DNA of 64,000 nucleotides from Molanna angustata (Eukaryota; Arthropoda; Insecta; Trichoptera; Molannidae), in contig OY754970.1 in the NCBI GenBank assembly GCA_963576475.1, forward strand, positions 40,371,447 through 40,435,446. The letters are read 5' to 3'. The position numbers were made by a program, and so were the translations under genes. Below are positions 44,451 to 56,382 of the stretch, in pieces. Within the stretch, counting starts at the first letter, position 1. Every line of letters begins with the position of its first letter. Under the pieces are notes generated by a model. It made no database searches and was not told the DNA's origin. It worked only from the letters and a program-made list of their open reading frames with translations.

Positions 44451-45867
44451 ATTAACATATAAACATTTCTATCATTTTTTTATAATATAGATACATAGTT
44501 AACACATTATTTCTTAAAAAGACCAAATCTTTTTTTTCAGCATGGTTTTTATATAATTTAAGCCCATTATACATAAGAGAATTAAAGTTAAATAAATATT
44601 GATATTTTGTTACCTCGAAAATAAAATAATTTCATCTCTCCACTTTTATTTCACATACCGCACCATAATAATACTTACACGAAAAACGCACCCCTCATAC
44701 GCATGATGAACACTTATAATCACGAACATCTGGATGTCGATATTTTTCTTTTAGGACCTAACTCATTTTCTACTGCCATCAGTTCAAGTAATAATGATTT
44801 AATTTTACTGGAGTTTTGAAGTATCAAGATTGAATGGAGTAAACTATGTGAGCTTATAGGTACCTATACATTCTCTCTTACACTTATATAGACACACTCA
44901 CACACATATACATATCCTTACACTCATACGTACACACATACATACACTCATGCACTATCATTCAGATATAAATGTTTTTCATAATATGTTGCTTTAAGTA
45001 TGTAAAAACAGCAGTCAAAATTAATTGTTAATAATGTGGAAATTTGTTTTATTTTGTCTTATACTAATGAATATATATAAAAAAACGTTATTATACTGTA
45101 AAATTCCTGGAAATATAATAAAATAAAATAAAATTATTCTGTAATGGACAGTTTAACAAATGACTTTCCATCAAATCATCAATATTTTTCGATTACTAAA
45201 AATAACTTTAAATTACACACAATGCACATTGAATTTCGTTATCAGAGAAACATCACTGAATGATGGTTGTAATAAAATAATAATAACGCTTTGCCTAGGT
45301 ATTAAAATAATTTAATTTGGATTTAACCAGCAGTGTTTTCCATAATATTAGCGATGTATCAATTTAATGAATATTAATGACGCAGATGATCGGAAATAAG
45401 TCAGAATGTAACTTTCCAATACATGTTTGATATTTGTATATAGATTTTAGTATACAGAATGCTATACATGTGAGCAATCATATTATATGAGTTGTAATTT
45501 ATTACTTAATCTATTTTTGTTGCCATGTCGGGCATAATGCATGTCGAATAGAGAAATAGTTTGGCAACGTGGTATTCAGAAATACCTTCGACATAATATT
45601 AATATGATAGGTACCATGCCATGTTACAATATTGTCTCGAGAGAATATTTTTTATTGTTATTTGATAATACTAAAAGAGTTTCCTTTTATTATTTAATAA
45701 TACTGAAAGATTTTTTATTCTTTACTGTTTAGATTTCAGTTATCAGAAAGATTACATTTTACTGAGTAATTCATTAAGTACGTATCTAGATATTATGTTC
45801 AATAATAATGAGACATTCATAATGCCTTGATAAAAAATGAATTGAATCTTAATTGATCCGTATGATG
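44451..45867. other. Noncoding; CA-rich stretch
   Basis: AT-rich, with a degenerate CA/TA-rich stretch at 44880-44960 (ACACACTCACACACATATAC). Nothing coding. Confidence 0.35.
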
Positions 45868-45990
45868 ATTTATTTTATTTATCACACCATATTTATATGG
45901 ACAACAATAAGTAGATTACTGCTGCCCAACTAGGAAATCCTGTTCTAGGGCTAGCAGTTTACAATTTATATTAAAAATTATATGCAATTA
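45868..45990 (-). repeat. LINE 3' end with two-tier hairpin
   Basis: TTTATTTTATTTATCA marks the tail; the hairpin lies at 45919-45957 (CTGCTGCCC with GGGCTAGCAG, inner AGGA-AA-TCCT). No coding part was recognised. Confidence 0.6.
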
Positions 45991-46199
45991 TGAACCAGGT
46001 GATTTTTTCCCGTTCCACACTAAATATATAGGTACACAATCTCAACTTTCTGCAATCACAATCATTTAGATTTATATAAGAAATAAAAAATATTGTATTT
46101 TATATTTTTATTCCCGCCTGCTTTTCTTCATTATTGTGTAAATTATATATTTTTTTTAATAATGCCTTGTCAATAAATAAAAATAATTTTAGAGATATT

Positions 46200-46350
46200 A
46201 TATGGCATTGGTTTATTGCGGCCTGCCGCAGACCACTGACCACCTACGAGATTGCCCTGCCTGCCCTGCACTCGAGGACCTACTGCGCTGTAGTGGCGCA
46301 GCATCTGACGTTGCCAACTATTGGTCGAGAACTGTTTGAATGCTGCTAAC
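46200..46350 (+). pseudogene. LINE ORF2 C-terminal relic
   Basis: One plus-strand frame reads QTTDHLRDCPACPALEDLL then ASDVANYWSRTV-stop (46216-46329). The TTDHL..CP motif followed by VA.YWS is a common C-terminal signature of insect LINE polymerases. After the stop, AATGCTGCTAACACGAAGAAG resembles the AAG-type tail at 7375 and 8895. Only about 38 codons remain. Confidence 0.6.
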
Positions 46351-47159
46351 ACGAAGAAGAATTGGTTGATTTGAAGAGACTGTCTCATACACACGCCATA
46401 TTTTTTTTACACTTATTTCTTGAAAAAAAAAAATAAATGCCACGAAAATTTCTGTATTGTGATTTGGGTATTTGTTTATACAAAGAGATTTTTGTTTTGA
46501 AATAGACCTCTTCGTAATAATTTTCATCAACAACGTTCAAAGTTTCAGCTTTTTTACAGATATTTTGGTTTAGGTAGTATTAGTTTTTTTTGCAATATTG
46601 ATTAATATACTTAACATTTTATTTGCTTTTAAATTCGCAGATAGTATTATGTCGGGAAATCACACGTCACCCGACAATACGATTCAAGACGATCGATAAA
46701 TGAATCGTATCGGAATATGATGTCTTTTTCAATTTCAAATGGAAATAATGTAATTTTCATATTGGACGATTTTCGGCATTAAAATATTTTCGTTTTTGTG
46801 ATAAAATCCGCTGACGGAATCGATGATGCACTGTTGTGATTTGATATCGTAAACCAAAATCAAATATTCCATTTGAACTAGTAGGGCTGGGCTGTCCATC
46901 CGGTATTAAGGGATATGATAGCGGCAGTACCTCGGTATTATGGGACTCCCGACCAACGTTCGCTGCCTCCACTGTGACAAAATATTCAACTATTTTAAAT
47001 CAACGCGTAAACCACATAGTCGATAAATTTTTGAAAGTGATTTATGCACTGCTTTGAGGATTTGCTCATCCTATGGCCATTTGATATTGGTGACTATCGT
47101 GTATCAATTAATTGCGGTTCACGTTTGGAAAAAATACGTTTTTTGGTAGTAGATTAAGA
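46351..47159. other. Noncoding, nothing assigned
   Basis: AT-rich with a GC-richer patch at 46660-46980. Minus-strand frames of about 71 codons match nothing. Confidence 0.3.
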
Positions 47160-47263
47160 ATAATAAATTTATTTTATTTATTTATTTATTATAAACAATA
47201 CAATACAATACAATGTTGATTACATACAAGAGTTAGAAGTTACATATGTTTGTGTGTGTGTGT

Positions 47264-47323
<60 letters not shown>

Positions 47324-47441
47324 GTGTGTTTGTATGTGTGTGTGTGTGTGTGTGTGTGAGAGGGTGTGTTTGTATGTGTGTTTGTGTGTGTGAGGGTGTG
47401 TGTGTGTGTGTGTGTGTATGTGTGTCTGTGCGTGCGTGTGT

Positions 47442-47501
<60 letters not shown>

Positions 47502-47610
47502 ATTATTTAATGATAAGTGTTGTAAATGATAGAATACGATGAACACCTCACTAGGAAGTCCTGTGCCGAGGTGTTCATTGCAACAGTTGTGTGACAGATA
47601 ATACATTGTG
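47160..47610 (-). repeat. LINE 3' end carrying a GT microsatellite
   Basis: TTTATTTTATTTATTTATTT at 47169 is the tail. A two-tier hairpin with a perfect 10-bp outer stem (TGAACACCTC / GAGGTGTTCA) lies at 47540-47577. Between them the 3' UTR is expanded by a (GT)n array. No coding part was recognised. Confidence 0.65.
47250..47506. repeat. Long (GT)n microsatellite
   Basis: About 255 bp of nearly pure GT on the plus strand, with scattered GAGGGTGTG and TATG interruptions. Long reading frames through it are artefacts. Confidence 0.97.
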
Positions 47611-48049
47611 TATATAGTTTTCGAATCAAATTATGCATTAAATTGTTATTGAGAAAAAAAATTGTGAAGCTTAATTATATTTGATTGGGTGTAAATTAGT
47701 AGATAATTTATTTTTCTCAACAAAAGCATCCATTTATGAATTCCAATCTATAGATATGAAAGTTCTTCGGCTATTCTTATTTCACAAAATCTTTTTTTTG
47801 CTTGTTATAGGTATCACAACTCTTTGGCTGTACCGACTGTTGGGGTCATCTCTCCTCGTCTACCAAATATTTTCACTCATATCAAATAAACGGTAATCGT
47901 TTTAAAATCGTAAATTATGTTTATTGTTCACTAGGGTGAAAATATTTAGAATGTTGATAATGATATGTAGGTAGTAGCTATCACCTTTGAGTTCTTATAT
48001 GTCACGCTTTATTCAAACAAAATATGGAATGTTCCAATATGCACGTTTA
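47611..48049. other. Noncoding, nothing assigned
   Basis: AT-rich; no recognised element. Confidence 0.35.
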
Positions 48050-48700
48050 AAATCGGTTTTGCCGCCAAAATAATGCACTAGACGCCGTCGTCGTTGGTAG
48101 GTACTCACCCACAAGTGTATTTGTCAACAAAAGAGAGGAAAAAAAAAACTCCAAAATGGGGTAGCGAAAACGTGATAGGTTGAATTTTCAAAGAGGCCAG
48201 CAAACACGGCGGCGGCGGACGCAAAAAACTTATTTTATAGATGCCAAAAAACAATATTCAATGTTCGTCCACTTGGATGGAAAAAAAAAATCATTGGCCA
48301 CGATGGGTGGCTGGCAAAATGAAACAAAGGAAGATTGCAGCGCAGAATATGATATCGATAATCGGATGAATTGCAAATGGCAGTGGCAGCGGTTAGCGCG
48401 GAGCCATATCTGGTTTGCGAGGGGCCATATCTGGTTTGTATGCAGCAATATTATCTGGTTCACACCTCATTAGGTCCGGCGCTGAACATCAGACGCAATT
48501 TGCAACAATACATCCCCTGCACAATACAAAATATAAGCGTCGCGTCGCTGGAAGATTTGGCATATATCGCGCGAGATAAGCCGCGCGCGCTCGCCCCGGG
48601 TGCACCACAGCTCGCTGGCTGGGTTTGGAGTGCCGATCTCTTTACACTGCAGTGGCCCGTATGAAGTGTACCACCCTACTTCAGACGGGAATAATATTGT
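48050..48700. promoter_or_regulatory. GC-rich single-copy island with repeated CArG-like motif
   Basis: The most pronounced GC-rich unique stretch in the window (CACGGCGGCGGCGGACG, GCCGCGCGCGCTCGCCCCGG). GCCATATCTGGTTTG occurs exactly twice, at 48403 and 48424 (21 bp apart), and a shorter TATCTGGTT follows at 48452. Its complement CCAGATATGG is one base from a CArG box. Overlapping frames on both strands of up to 97 codons match no family. A CpG-rich promoter or alternative first exon, or an enhancer, is possible; none is shown. Confidence 0.3.
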
Positions 48701-49169
48701 GATCTAGAATACGAGAGAGGTCCTTATACAAAGTTTGAGACCGAAACCATTTGCGCCACGATTCATGAACACGATAGATTCTTTATTTTTGTACCTCATT
48801 ATTTTGTTAAAATATTTAGAAATAGATTTCTTATTTAAACGATTTTTGATAATACTCGGTTGATTTGTAACAAACTGCTAAGACTTGAAGCGTGGCTTTC
48901 GATTGCGTTCCTTGGCTGATCGACGAAGATTATTGGATATCTCATTAATGAGGTAGCAGCTTCCTGGAACTAATTATTTAATTCACCCGTTTGACCGAAA
49001 TTGCATAGATGTTGATTAATTTAGTCTCGATGCAGATTTTATCGGGGGTAGCTATGCCGGTTTTCAAAAATAAATAAGTCTTTCCTATATTGGTAGCTAT
49101 TTATAAATAGGCGCATTTAATTTCCTTTTTATATTTTTTTATTAGTTTATTGAAGCTTAATCAATTGAT
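48701..49169. other. Noncoding, nothing assigned
   Basis: Moderate GC at 48890-48960 then AT-rich; nothing recognised. Confidence 0.3.
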
Positions 49170-49322
49170 ACATTTGTTTCTTTATGTGAACCATTTTATA
49201 CTGTTTGTAAGGTTTTTATTTTTTTGTCTATTTTTGTTTCTGTTTATATTTTTATCTTTTTGTAATTCTATTTATTATTGTAACACAATGGCTTATGACG
49301 TATATTGTGTAAATAAATGAGA
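49170..49322 (+). repeat. Possible LINE 3' end
   Basis: A T-rich unit ends in GTGTAAATAAATGAG, the style of plus-strand LINE ends. A hairpin ACACAATGGC..ATATTGTGT is visible before it. No coding part. Confidence 0.3.
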
Positions 49323-49328
49323 TATTTT

Positions 49329-49735
49329 TATTGACAAACATTTTTTCAACATCTCAAACGAGACGAAGTTGGGATATTGTAGAAGAACCAGGAACTCGAG
49401 GCACTTACAGGCCTTACGACCTGTCATCGGCTGGTTTACGTGATCACTTTATGAGCTTGCGCAACGTTCACCAATTATGCCTTCTTATTGAGTTCCTTTA
49501 TCGATGTAATTTTTTGAAAGTTAAATATATTTGAATAGTTTGAATATTGCATCTATGGAGTAACGGGGTCGTAAGCCCTGTTCCTCGAGCCTCGAGTTCC
49601 TGGTTCTTCTACAATATCCTAACTTCGTCTCTATTGAGATGTTGAAAAAATGTTGTCAATAAAAATATCATTTAACTCCCGAAAGGGAAAAAAATCCAAT
49701 GTTTGCGTATATGCAATTAAAAAAGAATATTCGAT
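49329..49735. mobile_element. Diverged relative of foldback FB1
   Basis: Terminal inverted arms (TTTTATTGACAACATTTTT-type, GAGACGAAGTT, GATATTGTAGAAGAACCAGG, AACTCGAGGC) about 90 bp long. The right side then continues with AACTCCCGAAAGGGAAAAAA, GCGTATATGCAATTAAA and ATTCGAT as in FB1. The interior keeps GACCTGTCATCGGCTGG and GTGATCACTTTATG from the FB1 left arm only. FB1-like, but clearly older or a separate subfamily. Confidence 0.75.
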
Positions 49736-50535
49736 TTAAATGAGATAGGTATGTTGTATTACGAAGTGAACCACAAAAACACGTTTCACGAAACGACACC
49801 GTAACCACTAAGCTAGCCACTCTCCGGGATATTACGTTTGTTTCCTTAGAGGTATAGTATTGATATTTTGTCTCGGAATAAGATTTCACAAAGGGACTTT
49901 GTTAAATATTCCTCAACACCTCGCGATCTGAAAGGGTCTATAACGTTTCTGCCAAAGGCAACCAACAAACCCACCCCCTGAGATAGGCTAATGATATCTC
50001 TAATAAAATAATGTACCGTTTCACTCATTTAGAAATGAAAAGAAATTTCTCGAAGCGTTCAGTTCCTGCGTACACTAACCGAAATAATTATCAACAACTT
50101 TTGGTTTTAAATTACTTATTCAAAATAATACAATAAACCTATTAACAGATTGACGTGGTTGCGGCAGGTACCTACTCTAACATCTTATTCAGGCGTCTTC
50201 TAAAATACAGGCGTCTTCTTAAAAGATAAATTTCACGAATTATAAGAATATTTTGAGAAAGAATAAAGATTTGTTACATAAATTTGGTTTTCATTTATAT
50301 TATGATGCGTTTCAAGAATATCATCATGAAATATAGATACTGTGAACAATCGTAGCTATAAATTATATTAATTATGACATAATTAGATAAATTAATTTGG
50401 AATTGTTTCCCTATATCTAATTGCTTTTTTAAATAGGTAATTTTCTAGTTGGACGGAAAAAAATATTTCATATAAAAAAATGTTAATGTGACTCGTTTGA
50501 AACGCGTCAATCGTCACAAAAAATCAATGTATGTA
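49736..50535. other. Noncoding; possible tRNA-like half
   Basis: At about 49795-49830 the minus strand reads GTGGCTAGCTTAGTGGTTA, like a tRNA A box, but no B box follows at the proper distance. Otherwise AT-rich. Confidence 0.25.
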
Positions 50536-50539
50536 TCTT

Positions 50540-50612
50540 GAACGGGAATCAAACCCGGGACCTTTGGATCAGCAGTCAGATATTTGACCAACAGAGTTAA
50601 CGGAGGCCGTTA
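50540..50612 (-). repeat. tRNA-derived SINE head
   Basis: On the minus strand an A-box-like TTAACTCTGTTGGTC is followed by CTGCTGATCCAAAGGTCC and a B box GGGTTTGATTCCCG. The same CTGCTGATCCAA..GGTC and B box occur at 63200-63390, so both belong to one SINE family. Cloverleaf pairing is degraded, so not a working tRNA gene. Confidence 0.65.
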
Positions 50613-51130
50613 TCCAATAAAGTTATCTAAAATCCGTCATGAAAATGTTATTAACAAAATTTTTGATTTTATCCGAGATGCGATCAAAGTTGATTACTTC
50701 GGTGTGCAATGAAAGAACGAAATTACTGGTGAAAAATTTTACGTTTAAGCATTGCAAAATACAAAGTGAAATTTCTGAAATCCGTTGTTGGGGACGAAAT
50801 GGCGACATTTATTCTGGGCATTGTTGGGAAGCGAGAGACGAACATTAGGAGTTCCACTCGACAAAGAAAACACAAATGGCCGATCGTATGAACTAATGCT
50901 TACTCCAATTGGAATCATCATCATTAAATATAGATATAGAAATAGAAAATACATTTATACCTACTTACGTTATAGAACACGTGACATAAATAGAAGACTA
51001 GGAGACATCGGTGTTCCAAATAAGTCACTCAATTCACAATATTGCCATTTCTTGCTTCGTGTTACAATCCCGATTCTAATACATATTTCATATACCAAAC
51101 TATCACACAAAGCTTCTATGGTCTGTTTAA
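50613..51130. other. Noncoding, nothing firm
   Basis: Moderate GC at 50740-50920. A 120-codon plus-strand frame at 50785-51147 runs into the MITE at 51131 and matches nothing. Confidence 0.3.
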
Positions 51131-51520
51131 TACCCCGTATTCAGTAACTATTGGAACTAAATTAGGAACGTTCTAAAATTTTAGATTTTTGATTTACGGT
51201 CTTATTTCAGCGTTCTAAAATATCAACATGGACTAAATGGAATACGAACGTACCTATTTTGGCCGGAACGTTCTTAAAAAGTTACTGAATCAGACGTATT
51301 ATGAATAATTGTGAAAATTATGAAATTTTCATCTTTTTCATAATTATTCATTATACGTCTAGTCAGTAACTTTTTAAGAACGTTCCGGCCAATATTGTTA
51401 CGTTCCTATTCCATTTAGTCCAAGTTGATATTTTATAACGCTGAAATAAGACCGTAAATCTAAAATCAACAATTTTAGTATGTTCCTATTTTAGTTATAA
51501 TAGTTACTGAATAGGGGGTA
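51131..51520. mobile_element. 390-bp inverted-repeat MITE
   Basis: The outer ends are TACCCCGTATTCAGTAACTA and its near-complement TAGTTACTGAATAGGGGGTA. Long arms include GGAACGTTCTAAAATTTTAG, ACGGTCTTATTTCAGCG and GGCCGGAACGTTCTTAAAAA and their mirrors, nearly 190 bp per side. The centre is AATTATGAAATTTTCAT. TA at both ends fits a Tc1/mariner-type TA target, unproven. No coding. Confidence 0.85.
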
Positions 51521-51624
51521 ATGTTCAATCTATATTGAATTCTATTTGTTTTGAATGCGTAGCGTATATATGTACATGTACTTATATTATATGTAAATGT
51601 ATCTATAAATAAACAACGTAATAG

Positions 51625-51895
51625 ACAATAACATAAAACTAGCTCACCTTAGCACAGGCTATGCCTAGTGAGGGGGCTAGTAACAAAGATACAAACAAAA
51701 AGATATGGCTTAAACTATGTAAGCACCAGTGAAGTGGTAAATTGATATTTATTGAAATGAGATAACTTATATTTACATTGTATGTTAACTATGTATGAAT
51801 AAGCTTATATTATCTTAAGATATTTTGTATCTCATATATACTGTATATTTTTGGATAGAAATAAATAAAAATAAAATAAATAAATAAATAAATAT
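51625..51895 (+). repeat. LINE 3' end, plus strand, with two-tier hairpin
   Basis: The hairpin is at 51639-51680 (CTAGC..CCT with AGG..GCTAG; inner AGGC-TAT-GCCT). A tail of AATAAAAATAAAATAAAT type ends near 51895. It is the only plus-strand copy of the hairpin and shows the same ACA-stem-AGT layout when read as RNA. Confidence 0.6.
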
Positions 51896-52019
51896 TATAG
51901 GTTATTTTGAAACAGTAAATTGAATACTAAACAAAACATTAATTACAATTTTACAATCACTGAAAAGTTGTATTAAAATTTTGCTAATATTTCTTTATTA
52001 CCTATGTAAGTATTGGGTA

Positions 52020-52440
52020 GTGATTTTTTTATTTATTTATTTCATTTATAATTCATATATTATAAAACACTTTAAAATTTTCAGAAAAAAAATATCAATA
52101 AAAAAACCTAATGCCCTTTACTAGAGTGCAAACACTCGTGAATAAAGTAGACATTTAAAAAAAATATTGCTATACAAAATAAAGTGAATGTAATTTAAAA
52201 ATCAGTCAAATTCAACAAGTCTATTTTGAATTCATTATTATACAGTTGCCAGTCTCAAATCTGTGTCAAGTTGGTTGAACCACACCACCCCATTGTACGC
52301 GTAGTAGTGCTTAATGAAATCTATAGTTTCTGCCTTCCTCGGGACATGGTGTATTGTGTATAGGTATGTACAATTAAACATTTTTTTGATAATAATATTT
52401 ACCTTTCTACAAGTTTCAGCAGACTTTCGTGTCATTTTTA
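52020..52440 (-). pseudogene. LINE 3' end, probable C-terminal remnant
   Basis: A tail TTTATTTATTTATTTCATTT at 52029 is followed by a hairpin-like segment at 52110-52150 with a perfect inner stem GAGTG-CAAA-CACTC. Upstream on the minus strand a 65-codon frame ends YNGVVWFNQLDTDLRLATV-stop, resembling LINE C-termini with 'W/LFN.L..DLR', but the match is weak. Confidence 0.4.
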
Positions 52441-54869
52441 GTATCTACGTATAAAATAACCACAAATAAATTATAATTTATAATGTGCAAAGTTTATTTA
52501 TTTTGTTAGTGTTTTCATTGGATATGAATCAAGAATTTTTTAATCAATATGTTATGATTTACGACTTTTTGAATCATTATTTTGTTCTGTACATTTATTT
52601 CTCTACATAAAATAAGTGTAGTGCATTTACGAAAATTTATGTAGGTACCTAATACTAATATGGCAAATTTTATTTAAAACATGTTTTTATGCACTCAATA
52701 TGGAAGTCTCATTTTTATGGTATTTTGTGAGTAGGTAATTTAAACCATTTTTAATCTTAACTATGAATAGTATAACCAGACTTGAGTAGGCACAAGGTAG
52801 GTACTTGTACGTAGATAAAGGAAGATGGTGATTTAAAATAGATCAATAGTCATCTCCATATAATATAATGTATGTAGATATATTTCTTATTAGTTTGAGT
52901 CATGAACACGTGTACAATATTATTCTATTATGAATGCGACATCTCTTGAAGGTCACCGTCAAACATTATTAAAACTAGGTTTCTACTTATTCAACTGGTT
53001 TTATTCCCTTTTGTGAATTTTAAATAGAGGGCTTTTGACGTATTATTCGAATGAAACATTGAATCTGGTTTGATACTCTGGTACTTTTTTATTTACATAT
53101 TACTTTTAATCCTCGTTAGACTGATACACTTACAGTTTTTATATTAGTGTATGTTTTTATTGATTTTTATCCGATTACCTATAGATGCTTAAAGGTATCT
53201 TAGTTTCGTTGTGAATTTTGGAAGTCAACAAATAATTTAAAAAAAATATATTGAAACCGAAACGGTTGTATTATTTAAAATAATCAGTGTGATTGTAATT
53301 ATTAAAAAAAAGTTAAGAAATGAAAAAAAATTGATTCACCCCAAGTAGACATCATCTTATTAATCTAAACTATGGCGTAACTGGTTTGCATTTTGGTAAA
53401 TTTATAACAATGATATTATGTATTCACAATATAATTTTAATATGTATTGAATTGGATACAATACCTTCGTAAACTAACAGTTATGTTGTATTGTTTAAAA
53501 AGGGAGATATTAATGTATTATTTGCTACTTATAGCCAGCATTAAAGGGATTTTCGAAAAATTATAACGTTACATAGAATATTTGAAACCGCAAAATGATA
53601 TAATAGCATAGGTTTTGGTACGAAAGCGTCGTAAAAAATTTAAAAACCATATTGTTGGAATATTTTTCCAGGAATTTTTCACACATACTAATGCGGTGTT
53701 ACAAATCTTGTAGGTAAAACAATGATGCTACTCGTATAAGTGCTTGCGGTATACATAATATGTAGAATGTAGAATGCGCTCGAGTTTGTTCACGGAGCCC
53801 TACTTATAATACACATAAGAGCTAGACAAATGCCGTATAAGTAAATACTCGTATAAGTGAATGTAGTAGATTCCTCGACCAACTAGTTAGGTATCAAATT
53901 TATAGTACTATACATGTATATGTGAAATACATTCTCCAAAGCTGCGTACACATGTAACATATTTTCGCAGTGAAAAAAGAAAATGAACCGAAAAAATTAA
54001 ATGCTTGGAATGAAATTCCACGCATTGGTGTAACGGTTCTGAGTTGCGTAATATTTTATTTAAGCCATAGTCTTCTCATATTCTCTATAGGCCATACCTA
54101 CCTATCTACTTATGTACAATATTTTTTTATGAAACTGGTAAAACAACCCTCAGCTCTATGTAATTATGTGTATCGTATGTACCTATATGAAAAACAGGAA
54201 TGAGTTCTGAATTACGTTTACAGACATTCTTTTGAGAGATTATAATAGTTTATTGATCTAAGCATTGACTGAGAAATTTCAATCAAAAAACTCAAAAGCA
54301 ACAATAGCAATAGTTTTTTTTTAAATAATTTCATTTTCTACTGAGAATGTAACTAAAAAATATAAACTTATTAATTTATTCAAAATATTAGTTAAAGACG
54401 ATATGAAAGCGGTTGATACATGTTTAATATCGCGTTTTATATTGTTTTCGTTTAAATGTCATTAATAATATCTATTAGGTACAATGAATTAAACTATATT
54501 AGGTGTAAATAGTCATTTTTATCGGTCGACTAAAAAACATGACATACTCTGTCGCGTATCTAGGAATGTGTCCTCTAGCGACACAAAACTATCACACTAA
54601 ATTCTACATTTTAATATCTAATTGGTTTTCAAAATCTAACAGGATAATTAATTCTCACCTTGCCAATGGATTCCTCGAGTTTATCCACAACACAGAATTT
54701 AACTTCAAAACACGTCCGATTAACAAAAAACAATAGTCCTGCAGCAAACAAACACAATTCACTTGATTCTCAGAAGAAAATTTCACGATTTGTTGGGATT
54801 AACACTCAAAATTATATTGGTTGAATCAGTTAGATTTCCTATCAAAATAATACAATTTATTTTTATTTA
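52441..54869. other. AT-rich noncoding DNA, nothing assigned
   Basis: About 2.4 kb without recognised gene or repeat. Frames of up to 77 codons are I/Y/L-rich and taken as chance. Confidence 0.45.
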
Positions 54870-54935
54870 AGTCGTTGAGGTGAAAACACAAAAATGGCGC
54901 TATATAAATTATCCATTTATTATTATTATTAAAAC
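54870..54935 (+). repeat. Repeat end with ATT tail
   Basis: GTCGTTGAGGTGAAAACAC, then AATGGCGCTATATAAAT and (ATT)n. The same phrase occurs at 44256-44305 without the tail. Likely the 3' end of a LINE or SINE family. Confidence 0.5.
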
Positions 54936-55279
54936 AGCGTTATATGTTAATTTTATAATAACAACGGTCAAATCAGACTAAAATCTACGAATTGTATTCC
55001 TCTTAATAGGACGATACTTTCGCCTTATAAGAATCCTTTTTATGTGATTAAAAATAAAATATTATAGGTAGCTAAAACCCCTGATGATGTATTTCCTTGT
55101 TCAATCGTTGAAAAGATGAGAAGATCCTTAACATGCGAAACGATAGTCCTATTAAAAGAAAAATTACACTTCGAATTATAAATCTAGTTAGATTATAGGT
55201 ACGTATGTAGTTTGATTAATTATTGTAAAAGTCAAAATTCCAGTTCTTGATTTGTGATAGAGTTGCAAAGATACATTCA

Positions 55280-55620
55280 CATTGGAATAAAATCTGACCA
55301 GAACTGATCCGACAACGTCACTATATTTATACCGACGCCACATAAAAATTTATTCGCCAAATGGCTCCCCTTCTAGCTGTTTTGTGCGATATCGCAACAG
55401 GCGATGTTAGCTTCCCTCTCTGTCTAATCGCAGAGGGAGAAGCGAGAGACGAAACTCTCAAAGCCCAAATATTAATTTTATTCCTTGTGTGTTTTCAATA
55501 GCTTCCGAACATTCTTTGGGCCATTCACCGCACTCATTAATCCCACAGTACCCGGTGGCGTCGATATCATCAAAGGGGTTGGAGCGTTTGTTGAGCGTCG
55601 CAGAATGTAAACAGAAAACG
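55280..55620. promoter_or_regulatory. GC-richer island, candidate intronic element
   Basis: Single-copy. CCCTCTCTGTCTAATCGCAG and GCAGAGGGAGAAGCGAGAG form partly complementary segments around 55413-55450. A 126-codon minus-strand frame (55478-55858) begins inside it and matches no family. Regulatory role speculative. Confidence 0.2.
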
Positions 55621-56159
55621 AAAAGACCCTTTGTGTGAGGATTTCGATGGTGATTTTGAATCTTGAAATGTCGGAAACTTGCAAAGTCGGTACATACCTA
55701 TATTTTTGAAAGAGTAATCGTATGTCTGAATGGTCGAGATTTTTGTAATTGAATAGTTTCCAGAGAAGAATAAATCGGGTCATAAAGAGGTGTCTTATAT
55801 CTGATATCAAAAAGAATCGTTCGAGTATTATACTTGGATGTTCAATAACTGGGTCCATTAAATGGTAAAAAGATGAGTTTATAGGTTAAAGAAATGCAAT
55901 TTTGATTCTAGAATAGATGTTGATTTTTGATGTTTTGTTGAAAAACATATATTTTGAAACAACAGATTTAAACGCATGTTGCAAGTAAAAAAATTCGTAT
56001 TATTAGGATTGACCTAGCAAGAGATATGAAGGAGTTTGAGAAAATAGTTTGACAACATAGACTATATAGCTATTGTTTTTATTGATAACACGAATTAAAT
56101 TATACTATTTAACCAAAGGGTTATCATTTTTGTTGATGTACATATATTATTCTGTCACT
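55621..56159. other. Noncoding, nothing assigned
   Basis: AT-rich; no recognised element. Confidence 0.35.
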
Positions 56160-56275
56160 CTGTAATCTGGTTGGTTGGAAGAAACTGCTTAATGGCAATA
56201 AGCCCGCCAGTGTGCATTAAATTTGTTTATTTTATGTACAAAAACATAAATAAAAGAAAAATTAAACCTGTATTT
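56160..56275 (+). repeat. Possible LINE 3' end
   Basis: ACTGCTTAATGGCAATAAGC then CCGCCAGTGTGCATT and an A-rich end with AATAAAAG. The GGCAATAAGCCCGCC phrase recalls LINE ends in lepidopterans; no coding part attached. Confidence 0.35.
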
Positions 56276-56382
56276 ATAGAACCTACATATATGTGAGAGC
56301 ACATTGTAATTATCGACAGCTAAAAAGAGGATTGCTACAATGAGAAAAAATAGGTAGGTAGTAAAAAATACTAAATAAATAC

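Noticed and set aside
47220..47606. Long open frames through the GT array
   Set aside because: They consist of repeated TH or CV residues and are produced by the dinucleotide repeat.
48180..48664. 97-codon frames in the GC-rich island as exons
   Set aside because: Several overlapping frames on both strands, low-complexity stretches and no recognisable domain; promoter or enhancer reading preferred.
49790..49830. tRNA gene or SINE on the minus strand
   Set aside because: An A-box-like motif is present but no B box at the right distance.
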